Positions 1 through 9,209 of a DNA stretch of 64,000 bases are shown here, in pieces. Each line of letters begins with the position of its first letter. The stretch's first letter is position 1. The stretch is from an uncultured Prevotella sp. (lineage in GTDB: Bacteria; Bacteroidota; Bacteroidia; Bacteroidales; Bacteroidaceae). Below the pieces are notes generated by a model. That model worked only from the letters and a program-made list of their open reading frames with translations, ran no database searches and was not told the origin of the DNA. The translations under genes were made by a program, and so were the position numbers. The stretch covers positions 30,524-94,523 of the forward strand of contig CALBLK010000071.1 of NCBI GenBank assembly GCA_937895845.1. Direction: 5' to 3'.

Positions 1-711
1 ACCACAACCATCAACCTTGCGGCCTCGCTGGCCACGCTCGAAAAGAGCGTGCTGGTGGTCGACGCCGACCCGCAGGCCAATGCCTCGAGCGGACTGGGCG
101 TGGACATCAAGAGTGTGGACTGTTCGCTATACGAGTGCATCATTGACCATGCCGACGTGCGCGACGCCATCTACACAACCGACATTGACGGACTGGACAT
201 CATCCCCAGCCACATCGACCTGGTGGGCGCGGAAATCGAGATGCTCAACCTGAACGACCGCGAAAAGGTGCTCAAGAACCTGCTGGCGCCCATCAAGGAC
301 GACTACGACTACATTCTGATTGACTGCAGCCCCTCGCTGGGCCTCATCACGGTGAACTCGCTGACGGCCGCCGACTCGGTGATCATCCCCGTGCAGTGCG
401 AGTACTTCGCGCTGGAGGGCATCAGCAAGCTGCTCAACACCATCAAGATTATCAAGAGCAAGCTCAACCCGGGACTGGAGATCGAGGGGTTCCTGCTGAC
501 CATGTATGACTCGAGGCTGCGGCTGGCCAACCAGATCTACGACGAGGTGAAGCGGCACTTCCAGGAGCTGGTGTTCAAGACGGTGATCCAGCGCAACGTG
601 AAGCTGAGCGAGAGCCCGAGCCACGGGCTGCCGGTGATTCTCTACGACGCTGACTCGACGGGCAGCAAGAACCACCTGGCGCTGGCCAAGGAGATTATCA
701 ACAAGAACTGA
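1..711 (+). CDS. parA: Chromosome partitioning ATPase ParA (Soj), 5' end outside window
   Basis: Deviant Walker-A ATPase that works with ParB to segregate the chromosome origin. The reading frame is open from base 1 and begins inside the P-loop (TTTINLAASLA), so about 15 N-terminal residues including the first Gly-Lys part of the Walker A motif lie upstream. Visible hallmarks are VLVVDADPQANASSG (about residues 17-31 of the visible part) and YILIDCSPSLG (Walker B region). The C-terminal KLSESPSHGLPV segment is typical of Soj proteins. parB follows after about 70 bp, the usual order. The Met at base 49 is internal and is not a start. Product identity is firm; only the true 5' end is unknown. 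Confidence 0.96.
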   Translation, partial: TTTINLAASLATLEKSVLVVDADPQANASSGLGVDIKSVDCSLYECIIDHADVRDAIYTTDIDGLDIIPSHIDLVGAEIEMLNLNDREKVLKNLLAPIKDDYDYILIDCSPSLGLITVNSLTAADSVIIPVQCEYFALEGISKLLNTIKIIKSKLNPGLEIEGFLLTMYDSRLRLANQIYDEVKRHFQELVFKTVIQRNVKLSESPSHGLPVILYDADSTGSKNHLALAKEIINKN

Positions 712-782
712 GGCGGCGCCCCGGCTGGCCGCGCCGCAGGGCGCAGCGGACGGGGCACGCCCAAAGAAGCAAGCAGAGACGA

Positions 783-1703
783 ATGGCTGTACACAAGAAA
801 TACAACAAGAACGTGCTGGGGCGCGGACTGGACGACATCGGCAGCGGCCGCGGACTGGACGCACTGATTGACACCGGCGACGTGCGCACGCAAGGGTCGT
901 CGAACCTCAGCGAGATTGCGCTCGACCAGATTGAGCCGAACCCCAACCAGCCCCGCCGCGAGTTTGACGAGGAGGCGCTGCGGGAACTGGCCAGCAGCAT
1001 CCGCGAGATAGGCATCATCCAGCCCATCACACTGAGGCAGACCGCCGGGGGGAAATATCAGATTGTCGCCGGCGAACGGCGCTGGCGGGCCTCGCAGCTG
1101 GCCGGACTGAAAGCCATACCCGCCTACATCAGGACCGTGGAGGACGAGGGGGTGATGGAAATGGCGCTGGTGGAGAACATCCAGCGCGAGGACCTCAACG
1201 CCATCGAGATAGCGCTGGCCTACGAGCACCTGGCCGAGACCACGGGGCTCACACAGGAGAAAATATCGGAGCGCGTGGGCAAGAGCCGCGCGGCCGTGAC
1301 CAACTATATGCGGCTGCTCAAGCTGCCGGCACAGGTGCAGATGGCCCTGAAGAACAAGGTCATCGACATGGGCCACGCGCGCGCACTGCTGGCCCTGGAC
1401 AGCCCGAGCATGCAAATCAAGCTGTTCAAGGAGATAGAGAAGAACGGCTACTCCGTGAGAAAGGTGGAGGAAATGGTGCAGATGCTCAAGAGCGGCGAGG
1501 ACGTGGCCACGGCGCGCAAGCGGATTGCGGCCAAGGCGCAGCTGCCCGAGGAGTTCAACGTGCTGAAGAACAGGCTGGCCGACTTCTTCAAGACCAAGGT
1601 GCAGATGACTTGCTCGCCCAAGGGCAAGGGCAAAATCAGCATCTCCTTTGACAACGAGGAGCAGCTCGAACAGATAATGCACGCCCTTGACGGCGCCAAG
1701 TGA
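783..1703 (+). CDS. parB: Chromosome partitioning protein ParB
   Basis: CTP-dependent DNA clamp that loads at parS sites and recruits ParA and SMC. The 306 residues show the ParB/Srx-type nuclease-like domain at about residues 42-130, with the CTP-binding signature GERRWRA at 97-103, followed by ENIQREDLN at 131-139. A helix-turn-helix lies at about 155-180 (LTQEKISERVGKSRAAVTNYMRLL), and a C-terminal dimerisation part with basic stretches follows. The ATG at 783 suits the family, whose N-terminus carries an LGRGLD-type segment (here at 12-17). No canonical parS palindrome was spotted within the window. The gene sits between parA and a DUF5683 gene, as in many Bacteroidetes. Confidence 0.96.
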   Translation: MAVHKKYNKNVLGRGLDDIGSGRGLDALIDTGDVRTQGSSNLSEIALDQIEPNPNQPRREFDEEALRELASSIREIGIIQPITLRQTAGGKYQIVAGERRWRASQLAGLKAIPAYIRTVEDEGVMEMALVENIQREDLNAIEIALAYEHLAETTGLTQEKISERVGKSRAAVTNYMRLLKLPAQVQMALKNKVIDMGHARALLALDSPSMQIKLFKEIEKNGYSVRKVEEMVQMLKSGEDVATARKRIAAKAQLPEEFNVLKNRLADFFKTKVQMTCSPKGKGKISISFDNEEQLEQIMHALDGAK

Positions 1704-1723
1704 ACAAGAGAGTGACCGGTGGA

Positions 1724-2494
1724 ATGAGAACGGAGTGCATTCGCATGTGCCAGCGTCTTGTCGCCGGCACGCTGCTGCTCGCAATGCCGGCATGGGCCGG
1801 CGCACAGCTTGCCGAGGGGGCTGCGGCGGCACAGGCCGTGGCCGCTGAGGCCGCTGAGGCCGGCGCGGACAGCGCCGTGACGGCCGCAACAGTGGCCATC
1901 ACGGCGGACGACAGTCTGGCGCGGGCCGGTTCGGCAGCCGCCGGCGAGGCGGCAGGGAGGGTGAAGGCAAAGCCCCACCGCGACTGGAGCACATGGAAGC
2001 CGGACCCGCAGCGGGCGCTGTGGATGGCGCTGGTGCTGCCCGGCGGCGGACAGATATACAACCGCAAGTACTGGAAGCTGCCCATCATCTACGGCGGCTT
2101 CATGGGCTGCCTCTACGCCATGAACTGGAACAACATGATGTACCGCGACTACTCGCAGGCTTACCTTGACATCATGGACAGCGACCCCAACACGTGCAGC
2201 TACAACAAGTTCCTGCACCTGGGCAAGAAGATAGACAGCTCGAACGAGGACCGCTACAAGACTATCTTCAAGAAACGGAAAGACAGGTACCGCCGGTGGC
2301 GCGACATGAGCTTCTTCTGCATGGTCGGGGTCTACGCGCTCTCGGTCATCGACGCCTACGTGGACGCCGAGCTGTCGGAGTTTGACATCTCGAAAGACCT
2401 GAGCCTGAGGGTCGAGCCGGCTGTGATGGGCAGCGGGGCGGGGCTGCGCACGGGCAGCGCCTCTGTGGGACTTCAGTGCAGCCTGCGCTTCTGA
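1724..2494 (+). CDS. DUF5683 domain protein, exported
   Basis: Uncharacterised Bacteroidetes protein of the ParB-MltD cluster. The diagnostic stretch is ALVLPGGGQIYNRKYWKLPI near the middle, followed by IYGGFMGCLYAMNW, probably a membrane-inserted hairpin. A signal peptide is visible (MCQRLVAGTLLLAMPAWAGA). It is followed by an Ala-rich low-complexity stretch of about 60 residues that is richer in GC than the domain. Starts are possible at GTG 1700 (overlapping the parB stop), ATG 1724 or ATG 1745. I chose 1724 because GGTGGA precedes it and the signal peptide still fits. Coupling with parB suggests cotranscription. Function is unknown; a link to envelope or division is only suggested by its neighbours. 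Confidence 0.85.
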   Translation: MRTECIRMCQRLVAGTLLLAMPAWAGAQLAEGAAAAQAVAAEAAEAGADSAVTAATVAITADDSLARAGSAAAGEAAGRVKAKPHRDWSTWKPDPQRALWMALVLPGGGQIYNRKYWKLPIIYGGFMGCLYAMNWNNMMYRDYSQAYLDIMDSDPNTCSYNKFLHLGKKIDSSNEDRYKTIFKKRKDRYRRWRDMSFFCMVGVYALSVIDAYVDAELSEFDISKDLSLRVEPAVMGSGAGLRTGSASVGLQCSLRF

Positions 2495-2555
2495 GGCGGC
2501 GCTGCCGGGCGGCAGCCATAGCGAACAATCACTAGTGTATAATATAATATAAATA

Positions 2556-3881
2556 ATGTGGAGTAAGATTTCAAAGACCATTAGCATAACTCTGATGCTG
2601 TTTCCGCTTGCCCTCCAGGCGCAGACAGGCCACGGTGACGACGAGATTGTCGTCAAGGACAAGGAGGGGAACGAGGAGGCCATCGACCTGCCGGAGGGCA
2701 TGACACACGATGTGGACAGTCTGATAAACCTCTACATGGCCAAGAAGTATATGGTGGAGGCTGACGACTGCCAGATGCGCGACGTGAACCCGGTGTTCGA
2801 GGACGAGGTGTACAAGGACCGGCTGAGCCGGATTCCCTCGGTAATCGAGATGCCCTACAACGACGTGGTGCGCAAGTTCATCGACCTTTACAGCGGAAAG
2901 CTGCGCCACTCGGTCAGCTACATGCTGGGGGCTTCCAACTTTTACATGCCGATATTCGAAGAGGCGCTGGAGGCATACCAGCTGCCGCTGGAGCTGAAAT
3001 ACCTGCCGGTGATCGAGTCGGCGCTCAACCCGACAGCCGTGTCGCGCGTGGGCGCCACCGGACTGTGGCAGTTTATGATTACCACAGGCAAGATGTACGG
3101 GCTGAACGTCAACTCGCTGGTGGACGACAGGCGCGACCCCATCAAGGCGTCGTACGCCGCCGCACAGTACCTGAAGGACCTTCACAAGATTTTCGGCGAC
3201 TGGAACCTGGTGATAGCGGCCTACAACTGCGGGCCGGAGACCGTCAACAAGGCCATACGACGCTCGAAAGGAGAGACCGACTACTGGCGCATCTACCCCT
3301 ACCTGCCCAAGGAGACCAGGGGCTACGTGCCGGCATTCATCGCAGCCAACTACATCATGACCTACTACTGCGACCACAACATCTGCCCGATGAGGACACG
3401 GCTCCCGGACAAGACGGACACGGTGATGGTGAACAGGGACGTACACTTCGAACAGATAGCGGCGGTGACGGGCATGGAGAAAGAGCAGCTGCGCGCACTG
3501 AACCCGAGCTACCGGCGCGACGTGGTGCCCGGCAAGACGGAGCCGTCGTGTCTGAGACTGCCGCAGACAAGGATGGCGCAGTTCATCGACATGGAGGACT
3601 CCATCTACAGCTACAAGACCGACTCGCTGCTGACCAAGCGCACCGAAGTGGCGGTGAACAAGGAGACGCCGGCCTACTCGAAGCGCAGCGGGCGCAGCAG
3701 CCGGCACAAGTCATCCTACAAGAGGTCGAGAAGGAAGCGCACAAGGTCGGTGACCATACGCTCCGGACAGACGCTGTCGGAGATTGCCAGGCGCAACGGC
3801 ACCACCGTGGCAAGGATCAAGAGGCTCAACGGCATCAAGGGATCAAACATCAGGGCCGGCAAGAGACTGAGGGTAAGATAA
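2556..3881 (+). CDS. mltD: Membrane-bound-type lytic transglycosylase MltD with one LysM
   Basis: Cleaves peptidoglycan glycan strands to 1,6-anhydromuropeptides in the periplasm. The 441 residues comprise a signal peptide (1-22, ending ALQA) and an SLT/GEWL domain at about 120-260. The catalytic Glu is E154 in LPVIESALNP, followed by the family motif SRVGATGLWQFM and AAYNCGPETVNKA. A basic Ser/Arg linker and a single C-terminal LysM (RSGQTLSEIARRNGTTVARI to the end) complete it. There is no lipobox Cys at the cleavage site, unlike E. coli MltD, so it is probably a soluble periplasmic form. The upstream 40 bp are very AT-rich. rsh begins 13 bp downstream, so the two are likely cotranscribed. 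Confidence 0.92.
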   Translation: MWSKISKTISITLMLFPLALQAQTGHGDDEIVVKDKEGNEEAIDLPEGMTHDVDSLINLYMAKKYMVEADDCQMRDVNPVFEDEVYKDRLSRIPSVIEMPYNDVVRKFIDLYSGKLRHSVSYMLGASNFYMPIFEEALEAYQLPLELKYLPVIESALNPTAVSRVGATGLWQFMITTGKMYGLNVNSLVDDRRDPIKASYAAAQYLKDLHKIFGDWNLVIAAYNCGPETVNKAIRRSKGETDYWRIYPYLPKETRGYVPAFIAANYIMTYYCDHNICPMRTRLPDKTDTVMVNRDVHFEQIAAVTGMEKEQLRALNPSYRRDVVPGKTEPSCLRLPQTRMAQFIDMEDSIYSYKTDSLLTKRTEVAVNKETPAYSKRSGRSSRHKSSYKRSRRKRTRSVTIRSGQTLSEIARRNGTTVARIKRLNGIKGSNIRAGKRLRVR

Positions 3882-3894
3882 AACAACAGGGCCT

Positions 3895-6171
3895 ATGACT
3901 GACGACCAGCTAACAAGAGAGGCGGCCGATGACAAGATGATCACCGGGGCGTTCGACCACCTGCTGCAAACCTACATGGCTTCGCGGCACCGGCAGAAAA
4001 TTGACATCATCACCAAGGCTTTCAACTTTGCAAGGCAGGCGCACAAGGGGGTGCGACGGCTGTCGGGCGAGCCTTACATCATGCACCCCATCGCCGTGGC
4101 GCAGATTGCCTGCGAGGAGGTGGGGCTGGGCTCGACGAGCATCAGCGCCGCACTGCTCCACGATGTGGTGGAGGACACCGACTACACCATCGAGGACATC
4201 GAGAACATCTTTGGCCCTAAGATTGCGCGCATCGTTGACGGACTGACCAAAATCAGCGGCGGCATCTTCGGCGAACAGGCGTCGGCACAGGCCGAGAACT
4301 TCAAGAAGCTGCTGCTCACCATGAGCGATGACATCAGGGTTATCCTCATCAAAATCTGCGACCGGCTGCACAACATGCGCACGCTGGAGAGCCAGCCGCC
4401 CAACAAGCAGTACAAGATTGCCGGCGAGACGCTCTATATCTACGCCCCGCTGGCCAACCGCCTGGGGCTGTACAAGATAAAGACGGAGCTGGAAGACCTG
4501 AGCTTCCGCTACGAACACCCGGAGGAGTATGCATCCATCCAGAAGAAGCTGGCCTCGACACAGGCCTCGCGCCACGAACTGTTCGACAGCTTCACACAGC
4601 CCATCAAGGAGGCCCTCGACAAGATGGGCTTCAAATACACCATCAAGGAACGCGTGAAGAGCCCTTATTCCATTTGGAACAAGATGCAGAACAAGCACGT
4701 GACGTTCGAGGAAATCTATGACATCCTGGCCGTGCGCATCATCTTCACGCCAAAGAAGCGGGAGGACGAAATCAACGAGTGCTTCAACATCTACGTGGCC
4801 ATCAGCAAGATTTACAAGTCGCACCCGGACAGGCTGCGCGACTGGCTCAACCACCCAAAGGCCAACGGCTACCAGGCGCTGCACGTGACACTGATGTCGA
4901 AGCAGGGCCGGTGGATAGAGGTGCAGATCCGCTCGGACCGCATGGACGAGATTGCCGAGCAGGGATTTGCCGCACACTGGAAATACAAGGAGGGCGACTC
5001 GGCCGAAATCTCCGAGGACGAGGGCGAGCTCAACGACTGGCTGCGCACCATCAAGGAGATTCTGGACGACCCGCAGCCCAACGCCATAGACTTTCTTGAC
5101 GCCATCAAGCTGAACCTCTTCGCCTCGGAAATATTCGTATTCACGCCAAAGGGCGAAATCAAGACGATGCCGGCAGGGTGCACGGCGCTCGACTTCGCCT
5201 TCTCCATCCACACGTTCCTCGGCAGCCACTGCATCGGCGCAAAGGTGAACCACAAGCTGGTTCCGCTGAGCCACAAGCTGCAGAGCGGCGACCAGGTGGA
5301 AATACTCACGTCGAAGTCGCAGCACATACAGCCCTCGTGGGTCAACTTCGTGTCAACGGCAAAGGCACGCGCTAAGATACAGGCCATCCTGCGGCGCGAC
5401 AGCAGGGAAATCCAGAAGCGCGGCGAGGAGGTGTTCACGGAGTTCATGCAGAAGAACGGCCTGCCCGTGACGGGGGCGGCGGCCGACCGGCTCGCCGCAT
5501 TCCATGACATTGACAAGCGCGAGGACTTCTACCTGGCCCTGGGCGAGAAGACCGTGATTCTAGGCGAGAAAGACATGGACGAGCTGAAAGGGAAGCGGAA
5601 GAAGGCAAGCGCGGCAAAGGGCTGGCGCAAGTTCGTACCGTTCCTTAACAGCACGCCGAAAGACCGCAAGGACGAGGGGGAGGGGCAGCCACCGCTGTTT
5701 GTGGTGCCTGAAAAGTTCGACAGGAAGAAGCCCATCTACGTCACCGACGACAACATCAAGCAGTACAAGTTCATGAACTGCTGCCACCCGATACCGGGCG
5801 ACGACATCCTGGGATTCATCGACAACAAGAACCAGATCGAGATACACAAGCGGGCATGCCCGGTGGCCGACAAGCTCAAGACAAGCTATGGCAACCGAAT
5901 ACTCGACGCGAAGTGGGAGATGCACAAGCGGCTGTTCTTCGACGCAACAATCCAGCTGGAGGGCATCGACCGCATAGGGCTGCTCAACGAGGTGACCAAC
6001 GTGATTTCACAACAGATGAACGTCAACATCCACAAGGTGAACATCACCTGCGAGGAAGGCATCTTCACGGGCACACTGGAGCTGAGGGTCTACGACCGGG
6101 ACAACGTGAAGGAGATTATGAACAACCTCAAGAAGATTGGCGACCTCAAGGAGGTGAAACAGATAATGTAG
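3895..6171 (+). CDS. Bifunctional (p)ppGpp synthetase/hydrolase (Rsh/SpoT family)
   Basis: Controls the stringent response by making and degrading (p)ppGpp. The 758 residues follow the long-RSH order. An HD hydrolase domain carries the intact HD pair at H89-D90 (LLHDVVEDT), with YIMHP upstream. The synthetase domain lies at about 230-370 (ending ..EQGFAAHWKYKEG), the TGS domain at about 410-475 (IFVFTPKGE..). A helical/zinc-finger-like region contains NCCHPIPGDDI, and an ACT domain is at the C-terminus (DRIGLLNEVTNVISQQMNV). The intact HD motif argues for a hydrolase-competent, bifunctional enzyme rather than a RelA-type synthetase. Start ATG 3895 lies 13 bp after mltD, indicating one operon. 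Confidence 0.95.
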   Translation: MTDDQLTREAADDKMITGAFDHLLQTYMASRHRQKIDIITKAFNFARQAHKGVRRLSGEPYIMHPIAVAQIACEEVGLGSTSISAALLHDVVEDTDYTIEDIENIFGPKIARIVDGLTKISGGIFGEQASAQAENFKKLLLTMSDDIRVILIKICDRLHNMRTLESQPPNKQYKIAGETLYIYAPLANRLGLYKIKTELEDLSFRYEHPEEYASIQKKLASTQASRHELFDSFTQPIKEALDKMGFKYTIKERVKSPYSIWNKMQNKHVTFEEIYDILAVRIIFTPKKREDEINECFNIYVAISKIYKSHPDRLRDWLNHPKANGYQALHVTLMSKQGRWIEVQIRSDRMDEIAEQGFAAHWKYKEGDSAEISEDEGELNDWLRTIKEILDDPQPNAIDFLDAIKLNLFASEIFVFTPKGEIKTMPAGCTALDFAFSIHTFLGSHCIGAKVNHKLVPLSHKLQSGDQVEILTSKSQHIQPSWVNFVSTAKARAKIQAILRRDSREIQKRGEEVFTEFMQKNGLPVTGAAADRLAAFHDIDKREDFYLALGEKTVILGEKDMDELKGKRKKASAAKGWRKFVPFLNSTPKDRKDEGEGQPPLFVVPEKFDRKKPIYVTDDNIKQYKFMNCCHPIPGDDILGFIDNKNQIEIHKRACPVADKLKTSYGNRILDAKWEMHKRLFFDATIQLEGIDRIGLLNEVTNVISQQMNVNIHKVNITCEEGIFTGTLELRVYDRDNVKEIMNNLKKIGDLKEVKQIM

Positions 6172-6233
6172 AACCGCACCTGCGCGGAAGGGCGGAGACG
6201 CAAGCGCAGGCGCAAAAGGAAGACAGGCAAAAC

Positions 6234-7196
6234 ATGAAAAGGAGATTATCCATAGCCATTGCGGCGGCACTGCTGGCGGCAGCCACCGGGTTCGCACACG
6301 AGGCAAAGGCAGCCAACCCCTACGACAACCCGGACACGCTGGTGGTGGCGAGAGACGGCACCGGCCAGTTCCGCACGGTGGACGAGGCCCTGGAGGTGTG
6401 CCGCGCGTTCATGGACTATCACAAGGTGATTCTCGTGAAAAAGGGCACCTACAAGGAAAAGCTCACGGTGCCGCAATGGCTCACCAACATCGAAATACTG
6501 GGCGAAGACCGCGACAACACAGTGATCACCTACGACGACCATGCCAACATCAAGACTGCTGAAAGGCCCAAGGGCATGGGCACATTCCGCACCTACACGG
6601 TAAGGGTGCAGGGAAGCTACATCACGTTCAAGAACATCACCATCGAAAACAACGCCGCAAGGCTGGGACAGGCCGTGGCACTCCACACCGAGGGCGACCA
6701 CCTGCGCTTCGTCAACTGCCGGCTGCTGGGCAACCAGGACACCGTCTACACGGGCACGCCGGGCACGCGCCTGCTGTTCAAGGACTGCTATATCGAGGGA
6801 ACAACCGACTTCATCTTCGGCCCGGCAACGGCGCTGTTCGAGAACTGTGAGATTCACAGCAAGGCCAACTCCTATATCACCGCGGCATCAACACCCAAGG
6901 ACCAGGCCGTCGGCTACGTGTTCGACCACTGCCGGCTGACAGCCGGCAAGGGCGTGACCAAGGTGTACCTGGGCCGCCCATGGCGCGACTACGGCTACAC
7001 GCTGTTCGTGAACTGCGAGCTGGGAGCGCACATACGCCCCGAGGGATGGCACCACTGGACCAAGGAGCGCGAGCTGACCGCACGCTACATGGAGTGCGGA
7101 AACACAGGCCCCGGGGCCGCAACGGACAAGCGCGTGAGCTGGAGCCGGCAGGTGGGCAAGAAGGAAGCGCAGCGGGCCATCGGCAGCTTCAAGTGA
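6234..7196 (+). CDS. Pectinesterase (carbohydrate esterase family 8)
   Basis: Removes methyl esters from homogalacturonan, probably in the periplasm. The 320-residue protein starts at ATG 6234, giving a clear signal peptide (MKRRLSIAIAAALLAAATGF..A). The open frame reaches further upstream into rsh, but those codons lack homology to anything expected. It is a single-domain right-handed beta-helix enzyme. CE8 hallmarks are present: VARDGTGQFRTVDEAL near the N-terminus, GNQDTVYTG and TDFIFGPATALFENC carrying the two catalytic Asp residues, and YLGRPWRDYGYTLF with the substrate-binding Arg. Length matches bacterial single-domain members. It follows rsh by 62 bp but is functionally unrelated, so it may have its own promoter. 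Confidence 0.92.
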   Translation: MKRRLSIAIAAALLAAATGFAHEAKAANPYDNPDTLVVARDGTGQFRTVDEALEVCRAFMDYHKVILVKKGTYKEKLTVPQWLTNIEILGEDRDNTVITYDDHANIKTAERPKGMGTFRTYTVRVQGSYITFKNITIENNAARLGQAVALHTEGDHLRFVNCRLLGNQDTVYTGTPGTRLLFKDCYIEGTTDFIFGPATALFENCEIHSKANSYITAASTPKDQAVGYVFDHCRLTAGKGVTKVYLGRPWRDYGYTLFVNCELGAHIRPEGWHHWTKERELTARYMECGNTGPGAATDKRVSWSRQVGKKEAQRAIGSFK

Positions 7197-7276
7197 CCGC
7201 CATTGGCCAAAAGCCCGCCAAGGCCGGCCGGCCATGCACAGCAGACAATCAGACATAACGATAAAAACTTAAAATT

Positions 7277-8146
7277 ATGAGTTTAAAAATTGTAGTGCTT
7301 GCCAAGCAAGTACCCGACACCCGCAATGTGGGGAAGGACGCGATGACCGCCGAGGGCACCGTGAACCGCGCCGCACTGCCGGCTATCTTCAACCCTGAAG
7401 ACCTGAACGCACTCGAACAGGCCCTGCGCCTCAAGGAGCAGAACCCGGGATCAACCGTGGGCATCCTCACCATGGGCCCTCCACGCGCGTCCGAAGTCAT
7501 CCGCCAAGGCCTCTACCGCGGGGCCGACACGGGCTGGCTGCTCACCGACCGGCTGTTTGCCGGAGCCGACACGCTGGCCACAAGCTATGCGCTGGCCACG
7601 GCCATCAGGAAGATTGGCAACGTTGACATTGTCATCGGAGGACGGCAGGCCATCGACGGCGACACGGCACAGGTGGGCCCGCAGGTGGCCCAGAAGCTGG
7701 GCCTCAACCAGGTGACCTACGCCGAGGAAATACTGAAATGCGAAAACGGGAAGCTCACCATACGCCGGCAGATTGACGGCGGCGTGGAGACCGTCGAGGC
7801 TCCCCTGCCCGTGGTGGTAACGGTAAACGGAAGCGCAGCCCCCTGCCGCCCGTGCAACGTGAAGCTGGTGATGAAATACAAGCGCGCCACAGCCCCGATG
7901 GAGCGCACGGCCGACATGCCTTACCAGGAACTGTATGCCCAGCGCCCCTACCTGACACTCACGCAGTGGTCGGTGGCCGACGTGGACGGCGACCCCAAGC
8001 AGTGCGGCCTCAGCGGCTCGCCAACCAAGGTGAAGGCAGTGCAGAACATCGTGTTCCAGGCCAAGGAGAGCAAGACACTCTCAGCTTCAGACAGTGACAT
8101 CGAGGGACTCGTCAAGGAGCTGCTTGACGAGAAGATTATCGGATAA
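7277..8146 (+). CDS. etfB: Electron transfer flavoprotein beta subunit
   Basis: Small subunit of the FAD/AMP-containing electron carrier that accepts electrons from acyl-CoA dehydrogenase. It shows the ETF-beta N-terminus (IVVLAKQVPDTRNV), NRAALPAIFNPEDLNALEQA, the nucleotide-binding region with DIVIGGRQAIDGDTAQVGP (a family signature), and LPVVVTVNGSAAPCRPCNVK. The 289-residue length is normal for bacterial EtfB of the anaerobe type. It is the first gene of a three-gene unit with etfA (21 bp gap) and an acyl-CoA dehydrogenase. The AT-rich AAAACTTAAAATT just before the ATG resembles Bacteroidetes translation leaders. Confidence 0.95.
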   Translation: MSLKIVVLAKQVPDTRNVGKDAMTAEGTVNRAALPAIFNPEDLNALEQALRLKEQNPGSTVGILTMGPPRASEVIRQGLYRGADTGWLLTDRLFAGADTLATSYALATAIRKIGNVDIVIGGRQAIDGDTAQVGPQVAQKLGLNQVTYAEEILKCENGKLTIRRQIDGGVETVEAPLPVVVTVNGSAAPCRPCNVKLVMKYKRATAPMERTADMPYQELYAQRPYLTLTQWSVADVDGDPKQCGLSGSPTKVKAVQNIVFQAKESKTLSASDSDIEGLVKELLDEKIIG

Positions 8147-8167
8147 GAAAAAGGGAGAGGACTAAAG

Positions 8168-9190
8168 ATGAACAACGTTTTTGTATATTGTGAGACAGAA
8201 GGCACCCAGGTACAGGAAGTGTCGCAGGAACTGCTAACCAAGGGACGCAAGCTGGCCAACCAGCTTGGCGTGGAGCTGCACGCCGTGGTTGCCGGGACAG
8301 ACATCAAGGGAAAGGTGGAGCAGCAGATTCTTCCCTACGGCGTAGACAAGCTCTTTGTCTTCGACGGCAAGGGACTGTTCCCCTACACCTCAGCCCCCCA
8401 CACCGACATACTCGTGAACCTCTTTAAGGAGGAGAAGCCGCAGATATGCCTCATGGGCGCCACCGTGATCGGCCGCGACCTCGGCCCTCGCGTGTCGTCA
8501 TCGCTCACCAGCGGCCTCACCGCCGACTGCACCGAACTGGAAATAGGCCCGTACGACGACAAGAAGAGCGGCCGCCACTATGACAACCTGCTCTATCAGA
8601 TTCGTCCGGCCTTTGGCGGCAACATCGTGGCCACCATCGTCAACCCCGACCACAGGCCTCAGATGGCCACCGTGCGCTCGGGTGTCATGCAGAAGGCGGC
8701 CTATGAAGGCAAGGCCAAAGGCGAGGTGGCTTACCCCGAGGTGGACAGGTATGTGTCGGCAGAGGCTTATGTTGTCAAGGTGATCGACCACCATGTGGAG
8801 GCCGCCAGGCACAACCTCAAGGGCGCACCCATCGTGGTGGCCGGCGGCTACGGCGTGGGGTCCAAGGAGGGATTCGACCAGCTATTCCAGCTCGCCAGAC
8901 TGCTCCACGGCGAGGTGGGCGGCAGCCGCGCAGCCGTGGATGCCGGATGGATAGACCACGACAGGCAGATCGGGCAGACGGGAGTCACCGTCCACCCCAA
9001 GGTTTACATCGCCTGCGGCATCTCGGGACAGATTCAGCACATCGCCGGAATGCAGGACTCGGGCATCATCATCTCCGTGAACAGCGACCCCGAGGCTCCC
9101 ATCAACAAGATTGCCGACTACGTTATCGTGGGCACGGTCGAGGAGGTTGTCCCCAAACTGATCAAATATTATAAAGCAAACAACAAGTAA
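8168..9190 (+). CDS. etfA: Electron transfer flavoprotein alpha subunit
   Basis: Large, FAD-binding subunit of ETF. The 340 residues have an N-terminal Rossmann-like domain (VFVYCETEGTQVQEVSQELL) and the conserved C-terminal FAD domain with VVAGGYGVGSKEGF, GGSRAAVDAGW, QIGQTGVTVHPKVYIACGIS and IISVNSDPEAPINKIADYVI. No N-terminal ferredoxin extension is present. It lies between etfB and the acyl-CoA dehydrogenase with short gaps (21 and 19 bp), so one transcript is expected. The set could be a simple dehydrogenase/ETF pair or an electron-bifurcating complex; the sequence alone does not decide this. Confidence 0.96.
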   Translation: MNNVFVYCETEGTQVQEVSQELLTKGRKLANQLGVELHAVVAGTDIKGKVEQQILPYGVDKLFVFDGKGLFPYTSAPHTDILVNLFKEEKPQICLMGATVIGRDLGPRVSSSLTSGLTADCTELEIGPYDDKKSGRHYDNLLYQIRPAFGGNIVATIVNPDHRPQMATVRSGVMQKAAYEGKAKGEVAYPEVDRYVSAEAYVVKVIDHHVEAARHNLKGAPIVVAGGYGVGSKEGFDQLFQLARLLHGEVGGSRAAVDAGWIDHDRQIGQTGVTVHPKVYIACGISGQIQHIAGMQDSGIIISVNSDPEAPINKIADYVIVGTVEEVVPKLIKYYKANNK

Positions 9191-9209
9191 CGACAGAGGC
9201 TTACAGACA

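Noticed and set aside
1700..1723. GTG 1700 as start of the DUF5683 gene
   Set aside because: Possible, but ATG 1724 has a better upstream sequence and keeps a normal signal peptide length; the choice is not certain.
2536..2550. E. coli-like TATAAT promoter before mltD
   Set aside because: Bacteroidetes promoters use TAnnTTTG; the AT-rich run more likely serves translation initiation, and the gene may be read from parB.
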